From: Rhodeus uyekii
Lineage: Eukaryota > Chordata > Actinopteri > Cypriniformes > Acheilognathidae
Direction of reading: 5' to 3'
Length of the DNA stretch: 64,000 bases
NCBI GenBank assembly: GCA_037043235.1
Contig: JAWRVZ010000004.1
Coordinates: 1,020,001 to 1,084,000 of the forward strand
In this document: piece by piece, positions 44,643 through 55,325 of the stretch
Numbering within the stretch: the first letter of the stretch is position 1
How the letters are laid out: each line of letters starts with the position of its first letter
The notes under the pieces: model-generated
What the model was told of the DNA's origin: nothing
What the model saw: only the letters and a program-made list of their open reading frames with translations
The model's database searches: none
Translations under genes and position numbers: made by a program

Positions 44643-45072
44643 ACACACAGGTCACTTTTCTTTGGCATAAAATGTTAGAATTGGATTTGAACTAGCCTTT
44701 TGTCTTCAGAATGTATTATATCTTTGTTGCATAGATTCAACAATGTTCTGGAAATTTTTCTCAGACACTTTGGTCCATATTGATATTATAGTGTCACACA
44801 GTTGATAGATTTGTAGTTTTGTCAGCTGCACATCCATGATTATTGTAACTGTGGAGGCCATTTGAGTATAATGAACTCATTGTCGTGCAAGACACAGGTT
44901 TGACATGATTTGAGAGTTGTGATATGGCGTGTTATGCTGCTGGAAGTAGCCATCAGAAGATGGGTACACACTGTTGTCATAAAGTGATGGACATGGTCAG
45001 CAATTATACGTTTAAACGATGCTCAATTTGCAAGGGGCCCAAAGTATCCCCAAAAAATATCCTCCAAACTAC
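44643..45072 (-). pseudogene. Tc1-like transposase, C-terminal half (left part of a split element)
   Basis: On the minus strand this follows a common fish Tc1-like element. Plus-strand blocks such as 'tgcatagattcaacaatg', 'tttggtccatattgatatta', 'gtggaggccatttgagtata', 'tgctggaagtagccatcag' and 'gatggacatggtcagcaa' are the complement of its catalytic half. The frame is broken by indels. It stops at about 45072 ('cctccaaact'), where the family would continue. The continuation resumes at 55326, so this and 55326-55996 are probably one element split by later insertions. Confidence 0.75.
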
Positions 45073-45222
45073 GGGTGTGCCCAAAGACAAATACCTTATT
45101 CGGAAAGGCACGGATAATGGCTTCAAAACAAATACTCAATAATGATTATTTTGACTCTGATTATACACTAAACGAGTGAGTTACCTGCATCTAGCTGATA
45201 TTCTTTAGGCCAATTTTAGGAT
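45073..45222. other. short unassigned DNA before the hAT element
   Basis: Ends in a short (GGATA)n tract that provides the hAT target duplication. Confidence 0.4.
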
Positions 45223-45611
45223 AGGATAGGCAGGGTTGGGTAGGTTACTTTTAAAATGTATTTCACTACAGATTACAAAATACATGCTTTAAAAAGTAAT
45301 TTGTAACGTATTTTGTTACATTACTCAAGTTTAGTAACGTAATCTAAATACTTTGGAATACTTTGAAATACTTAACACAAAAGACCATATTAACTTGATG
45401 TCCTGTTATCATCTTTATAGCAGAGGCACATCTATTAGGTTTGGAAAAAAATAAGACAAGTCATTTTGTGTCATTTTAACTATCCCTAGTATAAATATGT
45501 TTATACAGCAAGAATCAGTCAGTAAGTGTGGTCTTAATAAATGAAAGCAAGAAAAAAACAGCTGGTACAATTCTCCAAGTAACACAACAAATTTAGGTAA
45601 TGAATGGAGAA

Positions 45612-45830
45612 AACGTCTCGGGTTACGAATGTAACCCTGGTTCCCTGAGGGGAACGAGACGCTGCGTCTAGCGCTAGGGGAAATAGTCTTCCTCGGTCAC
45701 GTGAAGATCTGTGCAACCAATGAGAGACGAACGCGTGTGAATGAGTCACCGCCGGCGACTGCCGGTAACGTCATGAGCTAGAGCATAAGAGCGCGTCCGA
45801 AACCCGGGCGCCTCAGCATGAATGTCTGAA
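45612..45830 (-). repeat. right inverted terminal repeat of DIRS copy 2
   Basis: Plus strand begins AACGTCTCGGGTTACGAATG and reads inward to 'gcgcctcagcatgaatgtct'. It is the inverted partner of about 50225-50421 beyond the asymmetric outer end, with a few differences (for example TAACGTCA here against TGACGTCA in the left repeat). Confidence 0.9.
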
Positions 45831-45861
45831 GCGGGCATGGAGGCTCAAGGAGCTGAGGCAA

Positions 45862-45960
45862 AGACGCAGCATCTCGTTCCCCTCAGGGAACCAGGGTTAC
45901 ATTCGTAACCCGAGACGTTCCCTTTCAGGGAACTCGAGCTGCGTCTAGCGCTAGGGGAAC
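45862..45960 (-). repeat. internal complementary region of DIRS copy 2
   Basis: Contains the complement of both outer ends joined through a single GTT at 45917-45919, as in copy 1. Confidence 0.9.
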
Positions 45961-46009
45961 GCAATACCAACGCCACCTCAGTGACGCCGGCCTTCGGGTG
46001 TGTCCCAGC

Positions 46010-46985
46010 TCACTGAGAGAGCACCCTAGTCCCCGGGGCGGCATCGAGGTCCAAATGGTAAAACCTCATAAAAGTGTGCGGCGAAGACCAGCCAGCCGCG
46101 GCACAAACATCAGATAAGGACACTCCGGAGAGGAGTGCCTTGGATGCCGCCATGCTCCTAGTGGAGTGGGCTCGGACCCTCAAAGGAGAAGCATGTCCGG
46201 CCGACTCGTAAGCTAAGCAGATAGCCTCGACTATCCACCTGCTTAGTGTTTGCTTAGAAGCTGGAGCCCCCTTAGGGGTCCTAAAGCCAACGCAAACGAA
46301 CAGTTGGTCCAACCTACGCCAAGTGGCAGTCTTGGAACGTAAGCGTCCAGTGACCTTGTTCTTGCTCCTACTCATGATCGCCAAATGGGGGGGGGGGCAG
46401 AAGGCCTGCAGCGTAATAGACCGAGCCACATTAGTGGGAACCTTGGGGATATAGCCTGGCCTCGGGTGGTGAAATGCCTTTGCCATTCCGAGCACAAACT
46501 AGATATGAAGGGGCCACTAAGAGTGCCTGAAGGTCCCCGACCCTCTTAAGCGAGGTGATTGCCAGCAAAAGAAGGGTCTTAGTAGAGGTACTTAATAGAG
46601 ATTCCTCTAGGTTCGAAGGGCGCCTGGGACAGGCCTTGGAGTACACAGACAGGTCCCAAGCCGGCACCCGGGTCTTGCCGCAGGTCTCAGCCTTAGTGTG
46701 CCACGGAGGAAACAAGTGGCTAGGGGGTCCCTGCCCAAAGGGCACCCCATCCAAAGGTACGTGGCAAGCCGCTGTAGCAGCCACATAGACCTTCAAGGTA
46801 GAGGGGGGGGGGGGGGGGCAGCCCTTGCCGCAAATCTTTCTTACAGAAACACCAGTACTTTGCCCACTTGACAGGTTACTTGGTTCATCTGTTTTTCGCT
46901 ACACCAAGACGTGAAGATCAAGGTGTAGAGTTTCCCCGTGGAGGGAGCTCTGGACTGAAAGATGGTCTCTACAACCTCAGCTGAG
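46010..46985 (-). pseudogene. broken tyrosine recombinase of DIRS copy 2
   Basis: The C-terminal half (46010-46495) keeps the catalytic HSTR and RFYHLDL motifs and 'AAGWSS'. The N-terminal half is in other frames (46431-46796: KVYVAATAACHVPL, SLKRVGDLQAL) because of indels near 46390 and 46805, both at long G/C homopolymers. Catalytic codons survive but the reading frame does not. Very close in sequence to the copy 1 enzyme. Confidence 0.9.
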
Positions 46986-48860
46986 AGACCAGATTCTATG
47001 CGCTGGACCACCTAAGGGGCCAGACCACAGCTACATTAGCTTCTGAGCGGGGGACAGCAACCCTCCGCTTAGGCCAGAACTCCCGGGAGCAGAGTGATCG
47101 GGGAAAAAAGGGTACCGGCGCAGCCTCGGTCACGCCTGTACCATAGCATCCCGCCCCAGAGGCGCCGGATGTTTAACGAAAGCCACAGAGGCAGAGAAAT
47201 TCTTACGGCGGCAAACAGGTAAGCCTGTGCCCTTCCATATCTATCCCCAATCTGCTCCAGATAAGAAGGGACCCAGAGTTCTAGCCCTCGGGGAGAACCC
47301 CTGGTTTTCAGCCACCACTGCAGTCACGTGAGTGGCTGCCCCTCGATACTCTGACGGCTGAACGAAGGCTTAAATGTGCTCGGGGAGAGCCGAGCCGACA
47401 TGGCCACTGAGTCCCAAAGGACTCCCAAGAAAGTGGTTCTCTGCGCGGGAGAAAGTACACTCTTCTTGGTGTTCAGCCTAAGAGTGTCACTCGTCCTTAA
47501 CGGCTAAACGAACGGCCTGGATGCGCTCGGGGAGGAACCGAGCAGACATGGCCACTGAGTCCCAAATGACTCCCAAGAAAGTGGTTCTCTGAGTGGGAGA
47601 AAGTACACTCTTCTTGGTGTTCCGCCGTAAGCATCGACGAGAACCAGGAGTTCTTCCGCATGCTCAGGGTGCGTGGGCATCGCCCCGTGACCTTGATCGC
47701 GAAGCGGGTACCCCTCAGGGAAAACCCCTGGTCTTTAGCCACCCCATGAGTGGCTGGCCCAGCTTAATGCTCTCAACAGCTAAACGAACAGCCTTAATGC
47801 GCTCGGGGGAGAGCCGAGCAGACATGGCCACTGAGTCCCAATGACTCCCAAGAAAGTGGTTCTCTGAGTAGGAGAAAGTACACTCTTCTTGGTGTTCAGC
47901 CGTAAGCGTCGTAAGACGAGAACCAAGAGTTCTTCCGCATGCTCAGGGCGCGTGGGCATCGCCCCGTGACCTTGATTGCGAAGCGGGTACCCCTCAGGGA
48001 GAACCCCTGGTCTTTGGTCTTAACCCCAGCTCCTTAGTGTGCGGCACAGCACCTCAATGTTGTGCTGCTAACTGCGACGACTTGGCCAGGGTAAGCCAAG
48101 TTGTCGACATAGTTTAGGACACGATAGTTCCTTGCATTACAGCGGAGCTTAGAGCAGCGTACCCCTAGGTGCGGGACGAGAGCGCCGGACCAAACACGGA
48201 AGCACCTATACTGGTAAGCCTTCCCCCTTGAAGGCGAACCATAGGAACTGCCTATTGTGGAAGGATGGGAATGAAGGATTTATATGTCTCTGATGTCGAT
48301 CGTGCCGGGCCACGATCTAATTGAGCGTCATATCTCTTCACATCAATTTAAAAGACAAAAATCCAGAATGAGCCGCAACCTTCCATCCTCCCTTTGGAAC
48401 TACGAAGTAACGGCTGAAAAGCCTGGACTTGCTGTTTACAAGGGGTCCATACACGATGGCCACTTTCGCCAGCAGAGTGTCCACTTCTTGCTCCATGACC
48501 AGAGCCTGCTGAGGGCCTACCACTGCCCGAGAACCAGGGTGGTGAAACCCCAAGATAATGGCGTACCCGAAGGTTACAGCGCGCAGGACCCACTGAGAGA
48601 TACCGGGTAGTCGTAACCACGCAGCCCGTGAATTCTACTAAGGGAACCGGCCTCTGCGGGCCGGTCTCTGGTACTACGAACATATCCACCACTGAGCCGG
48701 GGCTGATACCGGAAACCCGGGTGGATTGCTCTAGGACCCTCCTTAGAGGGGGTGGTTTTCCCATGGCGGGCTGACTGTTGAGCTGCTCCAGGGACACACC
48801 ACCTGGTTGCGGCTTGGCGTCAGGGCCGCTTACTCCTAGCCTTCTTAGCCTCCAGGACAA
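46986..48860 (-). pseudogene. scrambled pol (RT and pol C-terminal remnant) of DIRS copy 2
   Basis: 48348-48860 matches the start of the copy 1 pol frame (GPDAKPQPGGVSLEQLNSQ) and then shifts frame. The sequence continues through decayed RT with the motif region around 48060-48130 mutated. Between 47370 and 48010 two segments of the RT 3' part are repeated two to three times. The RNase H core corresponding to 12940-13370 of copy 1 is missing; a short pol C-terminal remnant lies near 47100-47270. No functional polymerase can be made. Confidence 0.85.
47380..48010 (-). repeat. local duplications within DIRS copy 2 pol
   Basis: The block 'gacatggccactgagtccca' with following 'caagaaagtggttctctg' occurs at about 47397, 47546 and 47821. 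The block 'cgcatgctcaggg' with 'gcgggtacccctcaggga' occurs at about 47657 and 47935. The two longer units are about 280 bp apart. In copy 1 each block is single. Confidence 0.88.
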
Positions 48861-48863
48861 CCC

Positions 48864-50158
48864 TTAGATCACCTTTACGACGCTTTTTACGACATCGCCG
48901 AACAAGCCCGAAGGGGACAGAGGAGCGTCCAGCAAAACAAATTTGTCTTTATCTTTCATTGTTGACAAATTAAGCCAAAGGTGTCTCTCCGTGGCCACCA
49001 GAGCTGCCATGGAGCGGCCGACAGAGTAGGCCGTCTCCCTAGTGGTCCGAAGAGACAAATCCACAGTCCGGCACAGCTCTGTCACTGCCTCCGGAATAAT
49101 ATTGCCGCCCTCGTTGAGGTTCCCAAGTAATTCAGCCTGATACGCCTGCAACAGTGCCGTGGTGTGCAGGCACGATGCGGCTTGACTCGATGCCGAGTAC
49201 GCTTTCCCCACCAAGGACGATGTGACCCGCATCGGCTTGGAGGGGAGCGCCGGAGCTTTAATGGAGGATGAAGACTGGGGACCGAGGTAACTCGCAAGAA
49301 CCTCATCCACCTTTTTTCATCCCTCCATAATGATTTTGACCCCCTACTAAATTGTTATACATTCCGCTATTGCGTGTATGAACCTTTTCGGAGGCTGGCC
49401 TTCCCCAAGATCTAGATACCTCGGCATGCAAATCGGGTATAAAAGGCATTGCTCGGCGCGGGGGAGTGACGCGAACTGGTAAATAGTGCTCGTCCAACAT
49501 ACTTCTTTTAGGACGAGCGCTTCTGGTCTCTGCTGGCCAATCAAGCCCCAGACAAGAGACCGCTCGTGTCACAACCTCAACAAGCTCCTCAAATGCCGGC
49601 GAGGAGAGTGGCGATACCTCCTCGACCAGGTCAACACTAGCTGAATCCATCTCACTTTCTGAACTTGACAAAGCTAGTGCTGGAGTCACAGCACGGGCAT
49701 CTCTTTTTTTCTCTTTTATGGAGTGCTCGTGACTGGGACCCACTCTATCTCGTGAGGGCTGAGGTAAGGAAGGACCCACCCCAGCTGTCTCAGCGAGATC
49801 AACTTGTGATCCCCAGGACCAAGAGCACCGCAAAGCGCAGGTCCCGAACCGCGGGGAACACTAGCCTGGGCGGCCTCGTTACAGACCGCCAGGCGGGAGC
49901 GGAGATCATGCAATGAAAAAGTTCAACTCACCGGGGCTCCGAACCCCGGTCTCCCGCATGATAGGCAAACACACTATTCACTGTACCACAGTGAGTATGC
50001 AGATAGAACCTCTTGCAGTTCTTACAACCGGCACTCTCAAGTGCCGACCGTGCATGCTCCACTCCCAAACAGATTACACACATAACATGTGTATCCCCGC
50101 CCGTTATGAAACGTGGGCAAGGATAAACACACGGTGTGAACCTCTGTTCATTCGCCAC
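48864..50158 (-). pseudogene. broken gag of DIRS copy 2
   Basis: 50158-49998 encodes the Cys/His module (CVYPCPRFITGGDTHVMCVIC) and is then interrupted by the tRNA-like insertion. Gag resumes at about 49915 and reads through 49833-49303 and 49310-48864 with a small frame change near 49305. It ends in a frameshifting 196-bp deletion at 48877-48881. Protein similarity to copy 1 Gag is high. Confidence 0.9.
49925..49997 (-). tRNA. tRNA-Asp-like sequence (probable retroposed pseudogene), anticodon ATC
   Basis: About 73 bases on the minus strand can be folded as a tRNA: acceptor ACTCAC/GTGAGT (first pair mismatched), a D-arm-like region, anticodon stem TTTGC/GCGGG (with G-T pairs) and loop CTATCAT giving anticodon ATC. 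The T arm is CGGGG-TTCGGAG-CCCCG. From 'GCCTATCATGCGGGAGACCG' onward it closely matches tRNA-Asp (normally GTC). A T5 run follows within about 10 bases, as after pol III transcripts. It interrupts gag of DIRS copy 2 and is absent from copy 1. The A box is weak and the acceptor differs from tRNA-Asp, so I favour a pseudogene or SINE-like relic over a functional gene. Confidence 0.6.
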
Positions 50159-50224
50159 ATTTTCACACTCATTCTGCTGATTTTAGTTATCTCTCAACTC
50201 AAAATCACTCTCACACAGACACAG

Positions 50225-50421
50225 CACGCTGAAGACATTCAGAGCTGAGGCGCCCGGGTTTCGGACGCGCTCTTATGCTCTAGCTCATGACGTCACCGGC
50301 AGTCGCCGGCGGTGACGCATTCACACGCGTTCGTCTCTCATTGGTTGCACAGATCTTCACGTGACCGAGGAAGACTATTTCCCCTAGCACTAGACGCAGC
50401 TCGAGTTCCCTGAAAGGGAAC
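50225..50421 (-). repeat. left inverted terminal repeat of DIRS copy 2
   Basis: Mirror of copy 1's left repeat. It contains TGACGTCA (read on either strand, near 50288), an inverted CCAAT ('attgg', 50340) and CACGTG (near 50359). Confidence 0.9.
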
Positions 50422-51335
50422 TGAGTGATTCTTTCACTTATTATCCTCTCTAGGGATAGACTACCACCACAGAACAGAATCGAGAGAGTCAACAGTCAAA
50501 CTTATTAAGATTTAAATTTTGTCTGTTAAGTACACAAAGCCATTGGCTTTATAACAGTGGCCCCCAAACTTTTTTGTTCCGCGGACCGGTAAACGTTTGA
50601 TAATCTTACGGTGCGCGCAAGATTGTTGACGGTGGGAGGGGGGCCGGTTGACGCGCCAGAGCGCGCGCCATTGTTGAAGCACTCCTCACCGCTGAAGCTA
50701 CAGCGCCAGAGCCGCTTGCAGCCGCTCACGGACCGGTCCGCGAATTCTTATAAATATTAAACGTAGGCTAATGATAACCATACAAAGCTCAACGTATGAG
50801 TAATGGGGAAAATAAGGAATAAATAAAGAAAATAATTGTTAAAGCCCAAGAACAACTTACTTCAAGATGCTTTTTTCAGATTAGATGTTGAATCCTTTGA
50901 AGCCGATAGAAGTTTTGTTGCAGGTAGACATAGCTTGCATTGCACTGTGATATGACGTCCTTTTTCTTGTTTATAAGTAAAATTGTCTTTGAATCTCCAC
51001 GAAAGAAATGCATTATGCGCTGTTTTCCCGTCCATTTTTTTATGCGATTGCCGGTCTCTCCAGCTTGCTAACTGAACAGGCTACGCACGTTTTTTTTTTA
51101 TTAAAGAGACAGAGTCGGAGAATCATCAGACAGCTTACGTTAGTATTAATACATAAATGACATTAAAATTCAAAGTAATCACTTTGGTAATCTAAAATAC
51201 TTTTTGAATGTAACTGTAATTTTATTACCATCAATTTAAAATGTAACTGTAACGAAATACAGTTACTCAAATTTTGTATTTTAAATACGTAATGTCGTTA
51301 CATGTATTTCGTTACTCCCCAACCCTGAGGATAGG

Positions 51336-51850
51336 ATAGATAGTTTATTGTCATTTCACATGTACAAGTTCAGCGTAACGAAATTAAACTTGGAGCAAGT
51401 CTCCGAGCCGCAGCCTGTTCAGGCGCCACCATACTTTTTTCTCCAGAAATTACAGAATGCAGTTAAGCAAGCGTTACATAGTACAGGCATGACATACACA
51501 GTACATGCGGTCACATGATGGAATTTTTTGAATGGATTGGGAGGAGGAGATAGATAAGGACTGGCAGACGGATGGATGGGGGTGGGGGCGGGTTTGTATG
51601 GTGTGAGAGAGTCTGAGATTGTGTTGAGAATGTGTGAATGTAGCCAAAGCTGCAGATGTTGTCGAGCTCAGTTTCGATGTTTTTGTCCTTGAAGGGAGAT
51701 AAGAGTGCACAGGAGATAGTAGACTGGCTGAAACAGGCTGGATTCCCAACCGAGAGATAGAGACAAGTTAGGGACATTAGGACAGGAAAATAATTTTTTT
51801 TAATCCATTTGATGATCTTCGGTAATTTGTCCGGATCATAATCAATCAAT
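51336..51850 (-). mobile_element. probable 3' part of an unclassified retroelement with (TATCC)n tail
   Basis: On the minus strand the segment ends 'tttcgttacgctgaacttgt', 'acaataaactatc', then a short TATCC repeat into which the hAT element inserted. A short tandem tail after an AATAAA-like signal is typical of fish non-LTR elements. A 112-codon minus frame (51511-51849) precedes it; I do not recognise its product. Moderate to low confidence. Confidence 0.4.
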
Positions 51851-53180
51851 CAGTTCTGGTCCTCAGCACTCACTCACGACCGGTCGATGCAGTTCCTTAG
51901 ACACTTCGTCTAGCTTCACGGCCAGACCGGTTACTGTCATGTTACTGTCATCTTATATTCATAGTCACAAAAGCAGTTTGAATGTCTGCCGAGGAAAGCG
52001 GTATTCTTTGACCTTTTAACAATTATGGGGATTTCTCATGACAGCACTCGTCAATACATTTGTAAGTTGAAAAAAAAAAATGGCATATTTTGTGATTAAA
52101 AATATTCACTGAAAAAAATTATTTAAATACACTATATTAAATACATTTTAGACATTTTAAAAGTATAAACAGTTTGTACAATAGGAAATAAACAAGCAAA
52201 GAGTTTAGTCAAAAGTAGTAAAGCAGTGCTAGTTTTAGTATAGAATTTCAGTTAAATATAAAGCTATGAAACTTAAATTTGCCCTTAACCAAGTTGATTT
52301 GCTCGAACAAGTAATAGATGAATAAGAACAAATATTACCTTTTTGATATACTCTACATTAATTATACCATATGTTTAAACTCCATCTGCTGTGTGTGAGA
52401 GTCAGTGGCAAACTCGTGAGATAAAGCTGTTCTCAGCGGGTACATGAGTGCTGAATGACCGATCTCCAAAAATGTTTATGTATACAGTAAGTTGGATATT
52501 CTAAATAACTACATTCTATGACATAACAACAGTAGTAGTTGTATAATTATGGTGTTTGCCATGACTTTCGCTGTAGGAGAAATGCTGCAAGCGAAGTGAT
52601 ACAAATGGTGAAATGGTTCCTGTGGTGATACAGGTAGAATATTACATGGCTGGAAAAGGCTCAATCTAGTAGCATAAGGAACTATATTCTGTCTGGGTGT
52701 GTGTGTATTTATATATTACTCGAATTACGTAATCAGATTACAATCAGATAAGTAATTTTCTGTTAAATTTGCAACAATATATGAGTTACTTTTTCAAATT
52801 AGTAAGGCAAGTTACTTTGTTTTCCAAATTATTGACTGACAGCTGTCTTGTCTCTATAGTAAGAAAGAGTTGTTGTTTGAACATGAGAGTTGATGTGGTT
52901 CTAGACTAAATTTGAGCATTTACAAATCTCACTTGCACAAAAAAACGATTCACTATTCCTCAAAATTATTAAAAAAAGTGAAATGCAAAATCAGAATACT
53001 GGACAAACCTCTGATAATTAAATTTTAAATTAAACACACATTTGTATGCATTTAAGCTCACATTATTTGCCAATGCACTTCCTGCTAACCTTAGATAAAT
53101 CAGATTAACTATAAGCAATTGACAACTTATTTTGTATTAATATTATTGGTGAAGTAAGTGCAATGGTGGACTTTACAGTG
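51851..53180. other. unassigned AT-rich DNA
   Basis: No supported feature. Confidence 0.35.
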
Positions 53181-53185
53181 ATGAC

Positions 53186-53424
53186 TGTGGCGAGGGGGGC
53201 GTGGTTCAGTGAGGTCTGCAGCGGGAGATGTCGGGAGATGAGCGGTCACCACGGAAGTAGAGAACGCGAGGTTCACGAGTGCAACAGAGAAGTGAAACGA
53301 AACTGAGAGAAAGAGGCGTGACTCACAGAGAGTGAAGCGTGAGCGCCGAATGTACATGTTTTGGTAATTGTTTTTGTTCAAGTCTGAGGAAATAAAAGAG
53401 CCCGTGATTCTCAGCACGCTGACC
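53186..53424 (+). mobile_element. possible LTR fragment
   Basis: Starts TGTGGCGAGGGGGGCGTGGT, is more GC-rich than its surroundings, and contains 'gaggaaataaaagagcccgt' (polyadenylation-like) about 210 bases on. It then runs into a DIRS fragment. No matching CA end or target duplication found. Confidence 0.3.
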
Positions 53425-53905
53425 CTGCCTCCTGGGCAGGTGAGACCCAAACTGAATAGAATAGCCCTTTGTGATGGTGTGCAGGACCCACTGAGAGATG
53501 TCTGGCAAACATGTCCATGCTGCCAGGATCCCTAATAAGGGAACAAACCTCTCGAGGCTGACCTCTGGTATTTCTTGAAGCACTCCAGAGCACTATCTTG
53601 CAGGGGAAGCCTGGAGTGAGTCCTCTAGGAACCTCATCGGAATGGGCGACCTCCAAATTTCCGGGAATGACAACTGAGAAGTCTTGCATCGGACCTGTGC
53701 GCCCTGTGTACCATGTGCGCCCTCAGGGTGACAGGGGTGGCACAGTGGCCAGCTGAGGGGACCGAAGATATATGGACACCGTGCACTGGGATACAGACCA
53801 TTTCTTGAACATCCATTCCAGTTCACTATCTTGCTGGGGAAGTCTGGAGGGAGTGCTCTAGGACCCTCCTGGAATCTGTTTGTTATTGTGCAGAGAGTTG
53901 GCATC
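53425..53905 (-). mobile_element. decayed DIRS fragment, start of pol (copy 5)
   Basis: Minus-strand translation near 53440-53580 reads VSLERFVPLLGILAAWTCLPDISQWVLHT, matching copy 1 pol (GRLVPLVEFRDAWSRLPGISQWVLRT). Upstream, a linker block ('ggggaagcctggagtgagt' with 'cctctaggaacctc') occurs twice (about 53600-53640 and 53832-53873), so part has been duplicated. No terminal repeats remain. Confidence 0.7.
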
Positions 53906-53911
53906 TTGGTT

Positions 53912-54285
53912 TCGATCAGCCTAGTTGCTTTGTCTGCTTTTGTATTGTTTTTTGCATTTAACTAGTGGCATGAAGTTGTGGGCTTGGCAATCTGCAGCCA
54001 TAAGCAGATATAAGCCAGCCAAACTCCATGTGAGTTAGGAGATGTGTTCATCATTGGAGCTTGAGAAGAAGTTTTGTTTACATACTTTGGTTCTGTTAAT
54101 TTTTACATCAAAGTTTTTGTTAGCAAGGAGAAGTCTTTTGGAATCTGCTATTGTTCAGTGACTTGGAATCTTAGTTTTGATAAGCCTAGTTGCTTTGTCT
54201 GCTTTTGTATTGTTTTTTGCGCTTAAGTAGTGGCGTGAAGTTGTGGGCGTGGCAATCTGCGGCCGTAAGCAGATATGAGCCAGCC
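53912..54285. repeat. direct repeat pair of about 115 bp, spaced about 256 bp
   Basis: 'agcctagttgctttgtctgc' through 'agcagatatgagccagccaa' occurs at about 53920-54030 and again at 54175-54290 with a few differences. It could be two LTR-like pieces or a tandem duplication; class unknown. Confidence 0.75.
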
Positions 54286-54339
54286 AAATTCCTACTAACC
54301 CCTGGCTAACTGATGTTCTTCGTGAACACTGGACCAAAC

Positions 54340-54995
54340 TAAGGGCAACAGAGATAAAATGGCACAAATCAAATTACCTATCTGCACTGGGTATGTTGAC
54401 TGTGCGCAAGTCTTCATGAAATCTGAGGATTACCAAAGGATTTTGGGTCACAATGTATTGTCCAATGTCAGAAAGCTGGGTTTGTGTCCGAGATCATGGG
54501 TCTTCTCTCAGGACAATGACCCCAAACAAAAAAAAAACAGAAATGGATAGCAACAAAGCGCTGGAGAGTTCTGAAGTGCCCAGCAATGAGTCCAGCTCTA
54601 AAAACCATTGAACACCTGTGGAGAGATCTTAAAATTGCTCTTGGGAAAAGGCACACTTCCAATATGAGAGATCTGGAGCAGTTTGCAAAAGAAGAGGGGT
54701 CCAAAATTCCAGATGAGAGGTGTAAGAAGCTTATTGATGGTTATAGGAAGCGATTGATTTTAGTTATTTTTTCCAAAGGGTGTGCAACCAAATATTAAGA
54801 TGAGGCTGCCAATAATTTTGACATGCCCGTTTTTAGAGTTTTGTGTGAAATTGTCAAATTTACTTTTTTACCTCCTTTTTTTGTTTTGTTCCAATACACA
54901 CAAAGGGAATAAACGTTTATAGCAAAACGTACTTGCAGTAAATGCAGTACTTTTCTGTGAGCAATACTTGTTTTGGAAAAGAAAAAAGAGAATTT
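54340..54995 (+). pseudogene. Tc1-like transposase C-terminal fragment with 3' non-coding end
   Basis: 54359-54550 encodes RKLGLCPRSWVFSQDNDPKQ, the second catalytic Asp region of Tc1 transposases. 54586-54798 encodes KTIEHLWRDLKIAL, with the catalytic Glu, and ends KGCATKY, the usual C-terminus. A frameshift lies between them at about 54550-54585, and the first catalytic Asp region is missing. After the stop, 'gccaataattttgacatg' and 'ttccaatacacacaaaggga' are typical of the 3' non-coding part of this family. Different family and strand from the split Tc1 element around it. Confidence 0.88.
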
Positions 54996-55325
54996 TTTTT
55001 TATCATATTCTGTTACAGGCAGGCAAACGTGGAGCAAAAGAAACGCTTTTTCCTTTTTTTGAACTGTAACCAACTGTCGCCATTGTTGTTGCAACAAATA
55101 TTGGTAAAGTAAACAGATTTTACTAATAGACATACCAATCTTATACCAAAAAAAAAAAGATTAAAATGCTGCTATCTATTTAGGCATCACCTCCTGTAAC
55201 TGTTTGTGAAAAAATATTAATACAAGTTAAAAATCTTGTTTTATGAGAATGAGAAAAAATGAGAAGATTCCAAAATTTGGTTGATTTGATATGGAATGAC
55301 ACCATATTCATCGTAACACAACCAG

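Larger units (their letters stand above)
45612..50421 (-). mobile_element. DIRS1-like retrotransposon, defective (copy 2)
   Basis: Same family as copy 1, reverse orientation. It is bounded by AAC at 45612-45614 and 50419-50421 (GTT on its coding strand). Both inverted terminal repeats and the internal complementary region (about 45862-45960) are present. The interior is heavily damaged: a tRNA-like insertion in gag, a 196-bp deletion at the end of gag, frameshifts in RT, duplicated RT segments, loss of the RNase H core and indels in the recombinase. It cannot move autonomously but keeps the ends needed in cis. Confidence 0.93.
45231..51327. mobile_element. non-autonomous hAT-type transposon, split by DIRS copy 2
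   Basis: Left end CAGGGTTGGG and right end CCCCAACCCTG are inverted repeats. The 8-bp direct duplication AGGATAGG flanks both sides (45223-45230, 51328-51335), as expected for hAT transposition. Removing the 4.8-kb DIRS insertion leaves about 1.29 kb, with T/A-rich subterminal blocks ('gtaactgtaacgaaatacag', 'gttacattactcaag') and no transposase frame. A GC-rich segment at about 50570-50755 ('ccgcggaccggt' ... 'accggtccgcg') may be a further insertion or an internal stem. Confidence 0.88.

Noticed and set aside
47593..48610. Plus-strand frames of 83-108 codons within DIRS copy 2
   Set aside because: They are antisense to the pol remnant, whose homology is on the minus strand.
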